From CAZEJK01 sp964512045 (lineage in GTDB: Bacteria; Acidobacteriota; Thermoanaerobaculia; Thermoanaerobaculales; Sulfomarinibacteraceae), in NCBI GenBank assembly GCA_964512045.1, contig CAZEJK010000343.1, forward strand, positions 1 through 5,111: 5,111 nucleotides of DNA, given 5' to 3'. The stretch's first letter is position 1, and each line of letters opens with the position of its first letter. The notes under the pieces are model-generated. The model was not told the DNA's origin. It did no database searches and saw only the letters and a program-made list of their open reading frames with translations. The position numbers and the translations under genes were made by a program. Below are positions 1-5,111 of the stretch, one piece after another.

Positions 1-1441
1 CTGGCTCCAGCAGCTCGAGGCATGCCGCTTGAACGACCCGGTCGCGGACGCAGCACAGGCCAAGGTGCCGTTGGCCACCATCGGCTTTGCGGATGGTCAC
101 GCGTCGTAGCGGCTTCGCGCGGTAGCGTCCGCGGGCGAGATCCTCTCTGAGCGACTCGAGCTCATGCTCCAAGCTCGCGGCAAACTGACCGATCGTTACC
201 CCGTCGATGCCGTGACTCGAGGCGCGCGCACGTCGCACACGAAGCCACGCCCGTCGCAGGGTCTCGATGTTCGTCAAGCGGGCATACAGGTCGGTCGATC
301 CCTGCGAGTGGTCGCTTCGATGGGCGACGGTATGCCCGAGCCGCGCGGTCGACGCGCGGCGTCGCCCGCGAAACGCTTCGAGACGGAGGGAGTGAGCAGG
401 CGACACGCCGTTGGCGCGATGCCGTGAACGCGCCACCACGGTCCTTTCCCACTGATTGCGGCCCACGAGGATCTGGCCTTGACCGAGCTCCGAGGCGGTT
501 GGGAACGTCTCTTCAGGAAGCCACGAAGCACACTGTTGCCGGTCGAGCTTCGACGTCGGCCCAGCAAGCCATGTCTCCGGCTCGAGCGCCAGCCACTCCA
601 TCTCCTGGCCGCTGAGACGCCCTCCGGCGCCGTAGTGGAGAACAGCGACGTGGTACGCCGAAGGGCTGGTGGACGACACGATCCACGGCGGCGAGAACAC
701 ACTGCTCTCTGGTGTGATATGAAACACGACCACGGAGGCCTTACCGTTGTCAGCCGGCTCCAGCCGGAGAAGGGCGTCCAAGACTGACATCAGAACCACA
801 GCCGTCACGATGATTCGCTCGCCTCGCTCCGCGTGCTCAAACGGCATCTCCAGCCACACCGGACGTCCCTTGGAGACCGCGCCATACAGGTCCACGACAT
901 CAGGGCTCGCGCTCAAGGCGTAGACGAGCGGAAAGCCGAACGCCCAGCGGAGAGCGCGCTCCACCGTCGCGATATCGTCCACCGACGCCCGGTCGTGAGC
1001 CACAAGCCAGGTGCGGTTCTCACGTACCAGAAGGTGACGGTGAAGGCTGGCCAGGTTGACCGGTCCGTCATCGGCGAGCCGTGCGACGAGATCGGCAACC
1101 CAGGCGATCGTGGCAAACGGAAGGTCGCGGCGGGCTGCCATACCGATGGCGCGAAGCGTGTGCGTCATCAGATCAACCGAAGCGCCTCGAGAGGTCACCC
1201 CGGAGAGCGAGGCAGGCGCCAAGCGTGCGCCAAGATCTACCCACAGGACCCGCGATCGCTGAAGGCGTTCCGCGTCAGTATCGGTGAGCATCATCGCGGC
1301 CCGCCCCCGCCAGTCGAGGAATACGGGGGTGGCGTGCCGCATCTCTCTGCGCCGCCAAAGCCCGTGCAGCGCAGCATTGATGGCTGCGAACCCGCGGCCG
1401 ACCACGACATGATGCGAGCGACGTTTAGCCACGGCGGCCAT
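1..1441 (-). CDS. Reverse transcriptase fused to large N-terminal domain (3' end off the window)
   Basis: The frame is open from an ATG at 1441-1439 to base 1 with no stop: 480 codons seen, C-terminus missing. The start is backed by a GGGAGG ribosome binding site 5 bases upstream. Residues ~385-480 match the beginning of a group II intron-type RT: an LYARL/ETLRRAW helix, the RT0-like GIDGVTIGQF (411-420), LARGRYRAKPLRRVTI (435-450), then ADGGQRHLGL and VRDRVVQAACLELLEP (453-480), equivalent to the family's 'R-LGIP-VRDRVVQ-A' segment. The usual Pro after LG(I/L) is Cys here. RT motifs 2-7, including the YxDD catalytic pair, lie beyond the edge. Residues 1-~340 are not an intron RT region; their pattern (VVVGRG near 12-17, VFLDWRGR 40-47, RPVWLEM 193-199, ASVVVFHI 235-242, LGQGQILVG 319-327) resembles a HerA/TraG ATPase fold without Walker A or B. 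Residues ~340-384 look like a basic linker. RT identity is firm; the N-terminal assignment is tentative. The first gene of the cassette overlaps its start by 17 bases. Confidence 0.9.
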   Translation of the reverse strand, partial: MAAVAKRRSHHVVVGRGFAAINAALHGLWRRREMRHATPVFLDWRGRAAMMLTDTDAERLQRSRVLWVDLGARLAPASLSGVTSRGASVDLMTHTLRAIGMAARRDLPFATIAWVADLVARLADDGPVNLASLHRHLLVRENRTWLVAHDRASVDDIATVERALRWAFGFPLVYALSASPDVVDLYGAVSKGRPVWLEMPFEHAERGERIIVTAVVLMSVLDALLRLEPADNGKASVVVFHITPESSVFSPPWIVSSTSPSAYHVAVLHYGAGGRLSGQEMEWLALEPETWLAGPTSKLDRQQCASWLPEETFPTASELGQGQILVGRNQWERTVVARSRHRANGVSPAHSLRLEAFRGRRRASTARLGHTVAHRSDHSQGSTDLYARLTNIETLRRAWLRVRRARASSHGIDGVTIGQFAASLEHELESLREDLARGRYRAKPLRRVTIRKADGGQRHLGLCCVRDRVVQAACLELLEP

Positions 1442-2060
1442 GGTCTCCTCCCTCAGACTCGTTCAGCGCTTCGGCGAGCGCCGGCGCCTCGTCGTCTGCG
1501 GCGCCAAGCGCTGCCAGTGAGCCACCCGCACGGTGTCGCTCCCGAACCGTGTCCGCCACCTCCCGCGAGCTCTGGAGACCGAGCCGCAGACAGATGCCGG
1601 TAATCGCGTTGCGGACCTTCGAACCGAGCGGTTGCCGAGGGGAGAACAGTCGTCGAGCCACGGCGCCACTGAGCTTCACAAGCCGCACCTGCTCGGCAAG
1701 CTCCATAGCGCTCAGCTGCTCCCCGTACACGGGGTGGCGCTGCAACCGCTCGGCAATGCCCACCTGCTGCCTCGCTCGGTACTCGGGGAAGGGGATGAAG
1801 AGCGCGTCGTTGCCCAGCCCCTCTGCGATCGAGCGAGCCACCGGCTCTGCGAGCAGCCGGCGCTCACGTCTTCTGACCCCTTCCCCTGGGCCTTTCGAGG
1901 ACGTGTGAACGGCCACTGTCGCGCCAATCTCCTTCATCTGTCGCTCAAGCACCTCGAGCGTACTGATCAGATACCGCCGGTACCTTCTTGCCTCGTAGGT
2001 GTCGAGGACCCATGCCTCATCCACGTTGAGCTCGCGACCCGTGACATAGCATCGTGCCAT
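1425..2060 (-). CDS. Uncharacterised 211-residue protein coupled to the RT gene
   Basis: I do not recognise this family. The start chosen is the ATG at 2060-2058, preceded by AGGAGGT with a 5-base spacer, one of the best ribosome binding sites in the window. A GTG at 2120 extends the frame by 20 residues but has no such site and would lie in the AT-rich spacer. The protein begins MARCYVTGREL, a Cys-x-x-Thr-Gly opening. Only one other Cys is present (157), so it is not a classic zinc finger. Residues 13-45 and 64-85 look helical and charged. A conserved-looking segment, ALFIPFPEYRARQQVGIAER (86-105), is followed by an Arg/Lys-rich part (126-150). The tail 180-211 is Ala/Glu-rich and probably disordered. 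No signal peptide or membrane segment is seen, so it is presumably cytoplasmic. Its stop (TAA, 1427-1425) lies inside the RT gene, whose ribosome binding site is within this gene. That suggests translational coupling and a shared function as RT partner or nucleic-acid-binding subunit (inference). Confidence 0.82.
   Translation of the reverse strand: MARCYVTGRELNVDEAWVLDTYEARRYRRYLISTLEVLERQMKEIGATVAVHTSSKGPGEGVRRRERRLLAEPVARSIAEGLGNDALFIPFPEYRARQQVGIAERLQRHPVYGEQLSAMELAEQVRLVKLSGAVARRLFSPRQPLGSKVRNAITGICLRLGLQSSREVADTVRERHRAGGSLAALGAADDEAPALAEALNESEGGDHGRRG
1445..1452 (-). promoter_or_regulatory. Ribosome binding site of the RT gene, inside the upstream gene
   Basis: On the minus strand the bases read GAGGGAGGAGACC-ATG. 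The GGGAGG core ends 5 bases before the ATG, and the alternative AGGAG core ends 3 bases before it. Because the site is embedded in the last codons of the 211-residue gene, RT translation probably depends on ribosomes finishing that gene. It also fixes the RT-fusion start at 1441. Confidence 0.8.
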
Positions 2061-2065
2061 GGTGC

Positions 2066-2072
2066 ACCTCCT
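2066..2072 (-). promoter_or_regulatory. Strong ribosome binding site deciding the start of the 211-residue gene
   Basis: The minus strand reads AGGAGGT followed by GCACC and ATG, a near-perfect complement to the 16S rRNA tail with 5-base spacing. It favours the start at 2060 over the upstream in-frame GTG at 2120. Confidence 0.85.
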
Positions 2073-2110
2073 ACTCCGAATCTGGGTCGCCAGACGGGAA
2101 GTCGGCAAGC

Positions 2111-2139
2111 TTACTTGCACAGAATCAAGAAAATATGTT
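2111..2139 (+). promoter_or_regulatory. Candidate promoter of the 281-residue gene
   Basis: TTACTT (2111-2116) and TATGTT (2134-2139) are spaced by exactly 17 bases in the AT-rich part of the spacer. The -10 box matches 4 of 6 consensus bases but the -35 box is poor. It would give a leader of about 25 bases before the ATG at 2171. The palindrome at 2139-2148 would sit on the transcription start, a good place for a repressor. This is a weak call by eye. Confidence 0.25.
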
Positions 2140-2170
2140 CCAATTGGAGCTATGAGTTGGAGTCAGCAGG

Positions 2171-3016
2171 ATGGAGTACCTGTCGCTGTCTGAGGTGCGA
2201 AGCCGCCCAGCGGAGATCCGAGAGGCCCTCGAGCAGACCCTCGCGGCGCCGTCGATGGCCGCACGGCCATCGGCCTTGCAGTGGCAGTTCCTTCGCACGT
2301 GTCTCGAGCGAACGCTCGACGAGAACGTGAGCTCGGGCTTCGATGGGCTCACCGCACCCCATGCCGCCCAGCTGAAGTTCGAGGTCGAGCGCAAGCTCCG
2401 ACGGCTTGCGCAAGGTGGTGGCGACCCGTTGTCGTACGTCTTCGCTCTAATGCACCGTCGCGACGTTGAGCGTCTCGGCCTTCCCGTGGCGCCTGAGTAC
2501 CCTTCACTTTGCGGGTACCTTCTGCTGGTGCGCGAGCGCAACGATGAGCCCGCAGACTCTGTCGTTCTCAACCCCCAGAGCCTCCGAGAGCTGGCCGAAC
2601 GAGCCGTCGTCGAAGGCGCCCGTGCGGAGTTCGAGGCCTACCTCGCCCTGCCGGAGGTGAGGGCGGATCCCCTTCGCGAGTGGTTCGCACACGACGGCCC
2701 CGCATACCGTGAGATCCTCAACGTGCTCACCAGGCACAGCACGAGACGCTGGGTGATCTCCAACCCCTGGAACCCGTCGACGCACCAGGTGAAGGATGCT
2801 CGGGTAGTGGGGCGAGTGTCTGCCGAGCATCACGCCACGGTGCGAACGACGGAGTACTGGTACTTGCGTTGGTTCGATGAGCGGGCGGGCTCCTACATCT
2901 ACCCCTACCGAGAGACCAACAGGCAGGAGTACACGCTCGTGTGGGAGTCGGAGCACTGGAAAATCCTGGAGAACCGACGCCCAGGCCCTAGAAGCAGCAC
3001 GCCGCACCGGCGCTAA
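2171..3016 (+). CDS. Uncharacterised 281-residue protein, possible NTF2-like C-terminal domain
   Basis: I cannot name this protein. The ATG at 2171 follows GGAG (2159-2162) with an 8-base spacer; an earlier ATG at 2152 is in another frame. Residues 1-~100 are helical and charged, with an LRTCLERTLDENV helix at 41-53 and a KFEVERKLRRLA helix at 69-80. The middle (~130-190) is also mainly helical. Residues ~190-268 change to a strand-rich pattern: TRRWVISN, DARVVGRV, HATVRTTEYWYLRWF, then TNRQEYTLVWESEHWKILEN. Alternating aromatic strands ending in 'Y-L-W-x6-W-I-N' resemble the curved sheet of NTF2/SnoaL-like domains, which often bind small ligands or act as dimer modules (inference from pattern). 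The Pro/Arg/Ser tail (269-281) looks disordered. No signal peptide or membrane helix is seen. It is transcribed away from the RT cassette across 110 bases, so it could be a partner, a regulator or an unrelated neighbour. Confidence 0.8.
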   Translation: MEYLSLSEVRSRPAEIREALEQTLAAPSMAARPSALQWQFLRTCLERTLDENVSSGFDGLTAPHAAQLKFEVERKLRRLAQGGGDPLSYVFALMHRRDVERLGLPVAPEYPSLCGYLLLVRERNDEPADSVVLNPQSLRELAERAVVEGARAEFEAYLALPEVRADPLREWFAHDGPAYREILNVLTRHSTRRWVISNPWNPSTHQVKDARVVGRVSAEHHATVRTTEYWYLRWFDERAGSYIYPYRETNRQEYTLVWESEHWKILENRRPGPRSSTPHRR

Positions 3017-3023
3017 ACGCCGG
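3007..3023 (+). terminator. Hairpin at the end of the 281-residue gene
   Basis: CCGGCG (3007-3012) and CGCCGG (3018-3023) form a perfect 6-bp GC-only stem with a 5-base loop CTAAA. The loop contains the TAA stop codon. There is no run of T after it, so it is not a canonical intrinsic terminator; it may instead shield the 3' end of the mRNA or be chance in GC-rich DNA. Confidence 0.3.
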
Positions 3024-3130
3024 CGGTGGCGACGCGGGGCCGAGCAGGTCCGGGGCTGCCCACCGGGCTCAGTAAGGATCGCAGAGGTCCCGGAGCTGTC
3101 TCGTTTGCCGGGCAGCCGCCGCCCCCGCCC

Positions 3131-3209
3131 GCGGGCTGGAAGCCCGCCCCACCAAAGAGCGCCGCGGCTTCGGGGAAGGTCTGGATGGTGGGGCAGCCTT
3201 CCAGGCTGC
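3131..3209. repeat. Inverted pair of REP-like hairpins (BIME-like element)
   Basis: The left arm (3131-3154) is a hairpin GCGGGC-TGGAA-GCCCGC followed by CCCACCA. The right arm (3186-3209) is, on the opposite strand, GCAGCC-TGGAA-GGCTGC followed by CCCACCA. The arms match at 20 of 24 positions. The four differences fall in paired stem positions and preserve both 6-bp stems. Loop and tail are identical, and 31 bases separate the arms. This is the architecture of bacterial REP doublets, which are mobilised by TnpA-REP/RAYT transposases elsewhere in the genome. The location between converging genes is typical. No such transposase is in the window. Confidence 0.75.
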
Positions 3210-3312
3210 GGGTGGTCGGGTGGGTCATGTCGGCCGCACGGCTTGCGGCACGTGGACGGGAGAAGGCGTTGAGCTTACGGACCGTTGACCTTCAACGAAG
3301 CTGCCCCGGCGC

Positions 3313-3330
3313 CGGTCCCGGTCCCGGTCC
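3313..3330 (+). repeat. Short tandem repeat, three copies of CGGTCC
   Basis: Three perfect consecutive CGGTCC hexamers are flanked by partial copies on both sides. As six bases is a multiple of three, it reads as Gly-Pro repeats in spurious frames. Such a tract could vary in copy number by slippage, but no gene depends on it here. Confidence 0.7.
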
Positions 3331-3469
3331 CGGCAGCCGGGGGCCGGCCCCGGACTCGCGGAGCCCCGACCGTCGGGTCGACCGAGCGCCCAGCGTCTGG
3401 TCACCCGAATGGTGCACTCACCACTCACCCAGGTCCGAAGAAGCCGGAGTCGCCGCGCCCGCCCGCACA

Positions 3470-3488
3470 CGCCCGCGGGCTGGAAGCC
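3470..3488 (+). repeat. Partial third copy of the REP-like repeat
   Basis: The 19 bases CGCCCGCGGGCTGGAAGCC are identical to 3126-3144, the left half of the REP-like pair, 344 bases downstream in the same orientation. Beyond base 3488 the copy diverges (TTCCC instead of CGCCC) and the CCCACCA tail is lost, leaving an incomplete hairpin. Confidence 0.65.
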
Positions 3489-3603
3489 TTCCCGACTCCG
3501 GACCAGGCCCCGAGCTCGCCGACCACGATCCCTCGGGTGTGATTGCACCGGCTCGCTGTCTGAGCTGACTGTCCGAGTCGATGGTGGTCATCGGCGGCAT
3601 GTG

Positions 3604-4620
3604 CTACGGCTCGAGCCGTGCGTGCGCCGGGGTCAGCGCCTCGACCAGCGCGTAGATGAAGATGGCGGCAACCTTGGCGGTGTTGTCGTCGTGGTCGAAG
3701 CGGGGCGAGACCTCGGCCACGTCGAAGCTCTTGACCTTACCCGAGGCGAGCAGGTGCTTGAACAGGCGCAGCACGGTCTCGGGGTCGAGACCGAGGGGCT
3801 GGGGTGAGCTCACGCCCGGAGCGAAGGCTGACGAGAAGACGTCCATGTCGAGCGTCACGACCACGCGATCGACGTCCCGCAGAAACCGGTCGATGACCGC
3901 TGCAACGTCCTCCAGAGGTCCATCCAGCACGTCCCTCGCCAGGACGTGCCACACCCCGAGATCGCGCGCGGTGCGGAACAACGCCAGCGTGTTCGCCGAG
4001 CGCTGGACGCCGAGACACAGGTAGTGGAGGTCGTCTGCGCGGCGCTCGCACTCCTTCGCAATCTGCCAGAACGAGCTCCCGGAGTGGGCGCCTGCGGCCG
4101 CCGAACGGACATCGAAGTGGGCATCGAAGCTCACGACTCCGAGGCGCGTCTCCGGTGGCAGCACACTGCGAACCCCGAGCCAGTGGCCGAACGTCAGATC
4201 GTGGCCGCCACCGAGAACGATCGGGAACAGACCGGCGCCGAGGATCTGCTCCACTACCGCCGCCAGTGTCTGCTGCGCACGCTCCACCGGCCCGTCGTCG
4301 GACACCACATCGCCAGCATCCAGGAGCCGGACTGCCTCCGTGAAGCCGACCGGCAGGTTCCCCAGGCGCTGTCGCAGCGAGATCGGACCACCCGCCGCGC
4401 CGGGTCGGCCGAGGTTCCGCGCAATACCGTCGTCACAGCGGTAGCCGACGAGACAGAAGCTCCGGTCCTCCGCACCGCGCGCCGCAGGCACCTGCCTCGG
4501 GTCCAGTGCCTCGACGACCTGGTGCCAGCGCAGCGCTGCCCGCGGCTCCGTCGCATCGACCCGGCCATCCCAGAGCGACATGTCGGCAGATTGGAGAGCT
4601 CCCAAACCGATGTCTGTCAT
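3604..4620 (-). CDS. hutG: Formimidoylglutamase / arginase-family (ureohydrolase) enzyme
   Basis: This 338-residue protein belongs to the Mn-dependent arginase/agmatinase/formimidoylglutamase family. The ligand motifs are complete: GGGHD (137-141, His140), SFDAHFD (164-170: Asp166, His168, Asp170) and LDMD (257-260: Asp258, Asp260), then Glu303 in DVAEVSPRFD. The segment AFAPGVSSPQPLGL (265-278) matches the HutG-type substrate loop better than agmatinases. HutG hydrolyses N-formimidoyl-L-glutamate to glutamate and formamide, the last step of one histidine-degradation route, in the cytoplasm. Length fits (family about 310-340). The ATG at 4620-4618 follows GGAGG (4631-4627) with a 6-base spacer. 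The frame stays open upstream to 4827, but that stretch overlaps the peptidase gene and is Arg/Ser/Cys-rich, a shadow. The gene lies 31 bases after the peptidase stop, probably in the same operon. No other hut gene is visible, so a related ureohydrolase substrate is possible. Confidence 0.87.
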   Translation of the reverse strand: MTDIGLGALQSADMSLWDGRVDATEPRAALRWHQVVEALDPRQVPAARGAEDRSFCLVGYRCDDGIARNLGRPGAAGGPISLRQRLGNLPVGFTEAVRLLDAGDVVSDDGPVERAQQTLAAVVEQILGAGLFPIVLGGGHDLTFGHWLGVRSVLPPETRLGVVSFDAHFDVRSAAAGAHSGSSFWQIAKECERRADDLHYLCLGVQRSANTLALFRTARDLGVWHVLARDVLDGPLEDVAAVIDRFLRDVDRVVVTLDMDVFSSAFAPGVSSPQPLGLDPETVLRLFKHLLASGKVKSFDVAEVSPRFDHDDNTAKVAAIFIYALVEALTPAHARLEP

Positions 4621-4626
4621 GCCCAA

Positions 4627-4631
4627 CCTCC
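4627..4631 (-). promoter_or_regulatory. Ribosome binding site deciding the hutG start
   Basis: GGAGG on the minus strand lies 6 bases before the ATG at 4620, within the 31-base gap after the peptidase stop codon. It supports this start over the longer open frame reaching 4827. Confidence 0.75.
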
Positions 4632-4651
4632 GACGAAGGAACCACCAGGGC

Positions 4652-5111
4652 TCATTGCGGCTCGCTCTCGCTCGCGAGCCAGCGGGCGAGCCAGCGGTGG
4701 ATCTCTCGCCACCAGCGCACGTTGTTCTGCAAACCCCGAATGACATGCCCTTCGTCCGGGAACACCACCAGCCTGGAGGGCACCTCCTGGACCTGCAGCG
4801 CCGTGAACAGCTGCAGGCTCTCGGCAAACGGAACCCGGAAGTCCTGCTCGCCGTGCGTCACCAGGGTCGGAGTCCGCATGCTCGAGGCGGCGTGATGCGG
4901 CGAGAAGCGTGCATACAGCTCGGGCTCGTCCCACGGCGTCGCTCCCATGTCCCAGGCCGGGAACCACAGCTCCTCGGTGGCGCCGAAGAAGCTGGTCAGG
5001 TTGTACAGCCCGGCGTGGCTGACGGCGCATTTGAAGCGCTTGGAGTGGCCGATCATCCAGTTGGTGGCGTAGCCACCGAACGATCCGCCCATCACCGCCA
5101 GCCGCTGTGAG
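4652..5111 (-). CDS. S9-family serine peptidase, C-terminal part (5' end off the window)
   Basis: The last 152 residues of a prolyl-oligopeptidase/acylaminoacyl-peptidase type enzyme are seen; the frame is open to the right edge. The visible part begins inside the alpha/beta-hydrolase domain with LAVMGGSFGGYATNWM. The nucleophile Ser of GGSFGG is encoded at 5083-5081, the acid Asp of THGEQDFRVPF at 4843-4841 and the catalytic His of PDEGHVI at 4747-4745, so the Ser-Asp-His triad is complete. The SPxxxAxxxRTPTLVTHGEQD layout is usual for S9 acylaminoacyl peptidases and dipeptidyl peptidases, which cleave short peptides from the N-terminal side. The N-terminal beta-propeller and any signal peptide lie outside the window, so cellular location and subfamily cannot be read. 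A TGA stop at 4654-4652 precedes the HutG-like gene by 31 bases on the same strand, suggesting co-transcription in peptide/amino-acid catabolism. Confidence 0.9.
   Translation of the reverse strand, partial: SQRLAVMGGSFGGYATNWMIGHSKRFKCAVSHAGLYNLTSFFGATEELWFPAWDMGATPWDEPELYARFSPHHAASSMRTPTLVTHGEQDFRVPFAESLQLFTALQVQEVPSRLVVFPDEGHVIRGLQNNVRWWREIHRWLARWLASESEPQ

Larger units (their letters stand above)
2061..2170. promoter_or_regulatory. Divergent AT-rich control region between the RT cassette and the 281-residue gene
   Basis: This 110-base spacer must hold the start signals of two divergent units. Bases ~2106-2158 are clearly richer in A/T than the surrounding genes, as expected for promoters. 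A perfect 10-bp palindrome TCCAATTGGA lies at 2139-2148 and could be an operator for a dimeric regulator. The hexamer TTGGAG occurs twice, at 2144-2149 and 2157-2162, 13 bases apart; the second overlaps the ribosome binding site of the plus-strand gene. No convincing -35/-10 pair was found for the minus strand. A short non-coding RNA serving the RT could also start here, but nothing proves one. Confidence 0.45.
3017..3603. other. Non-coding GC-rich intergenic region with repeats
   Basis: These 587 bases lie between the converging ends of the plus-strand 281-residue gene and the minus-strand HutG-like gene. I see no believable gene. The open frames that cross it encode low-complexity Pro/Gly/Arg-rich strings, overlap one another, lack good ribosome binding sites and are absorbed by the repeats. 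It contains the REP-like inverted pair at 3131-3209, a partial third copy at 3470-3488, a hexanucleotide tandem repeat at 3313-3330 and a 12-bp perfect palindrome GGGGCCGGCCCC at 3340-3351. No T-tailed terminator is evident for either flanking gene. Confidence 0.7.

Noticed and set aside
1..423. Mobile group II intron
   Set aside because: The RT is fused in frame to a long unrelated domain and coupled to an upstream gene. No intron 5' end (GUGYG-type) or structured intron RNA was seen upstream.
833..1603. Plus-strand open frame of 256 codons
   Set aside because: It lies antisense to the RT fusion and the 211-residue gene, is rich in Arg/His/Pro/Ala as expected of a shadow of GC-rich coding DNA, and has no good ribosome binding site.
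2061..2120. In-frame GTG at 2120 as the start of the 211-residue gene
   Set aside because: It has no ribosome binding site, whereas the ATG at 2060 has AGGAGGT at ideal spacing.
1..2170. CRISPR array, diversity-generating retroelement or retron as the context of the RT
   Set aside because: There are no regularly spaced repeats, no template/variable repeat pair, no Avd-like gene and no cas gene in the window. The RT start resembles group II-type RTs rather than retron RTs. Regions beyond the left edge could still hold such parts.
1533..2330. Plus-strand open frame of 265 codons spanning the divergent promoter region
   Set aside because: It runs antisense to the 211-residue gene and then out of frame through the 281-residue gene, with no recognisable motif. 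The opposing genes have strong start signals.
3026..3568. Plus-strand open frame of 180 codons in the intergenic region
   Set aside because: Its composition is Gly/Pro/Arg repeats produced by the REP-like and CGGTCC repeats. It lacks a ribosome binding site and any domain pattern.
3946..4743. Plus-strand open frame of 265 codons
   Set aside because: It is antisense to the HutG-like gene, whose full set of metal-binding motifs makes the minus strand the real coding strand.
4621..4827. N-terminal extension of the HutG-like frame
   Set aside because: The extra 69 residues are Arg/Ser/Cys/Trp-rich, overlap the peptidase's catalytic domain, and are made unnecessary by the GGAGG-preceded ATG at 4620.

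Overview
The window is GC-rich, compact bacterial DNA. Most genes start at strong GGAGG-type ribosome binding sites, and the intergenic DNA carries REP-like hairpins. This suits a large-genome, high-GC environmental bacterium such as a myxobacterium/deltaproteobacterium, acidobacterium or planctomycete. The sequence does not decide between them, and this placement is inference.

Layout: (1) Bases 1-2060, minus strand, hold a two-gene cassette: a 211-residue protein of unknown family, then a long gene that overlaps it by 17 bases and runs off the left edge. The long gene reads open for at least 480 codons. Its last ~96 visible residues are the start of a group II intron-like reverse transcriptase (RT) domain. 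The ~380 residues before that are not part of any ordinary intron RT; their strand order resembles a HerA/TraG-type (FtsK-HerA superfamily) ATPase that has lost both Walker motifs. (2) Bases 2061-2170 are an unusually AT-rich spacer with a 10-bp palindrome. It separates the cassette from a divergent plus-strand gene (2171-3016) for a 281-residue unknown protein with a possible NTF2-like C-terminal domain. (3) Bases 3017-3603 are non-coding and very GC-rich. They contain an inverted pair of REP-like hairpins with compensatory base changes, a third partial copy, and a short tandem repeat. (4) Bases 3604-5111, minus strand, hold the C-terminal part of an S9-family prolyl-oligopeptidase-type serine peptidase followed by a formimidoylglutamase/arginase-family hydrolase (HutG-like). 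Both are ordinary housekeeping or catabolic genes.

The peptidase and ureohydrolase probably form one transcription unit for peptide and histidine-type amino-acid breakdown. The RT cassette is the unusual part. A small partner protein is translationally coupled to an RT fused behind a large, apparently inactive P-loop-like domain, with a divergent unknown gene next door. This looks like an accessory (possibly defence or nucleic-acid-processing) module rather than a mobile intron, but the RT catalytic motifs lie outside the window, so its class and activity cannot be read here.
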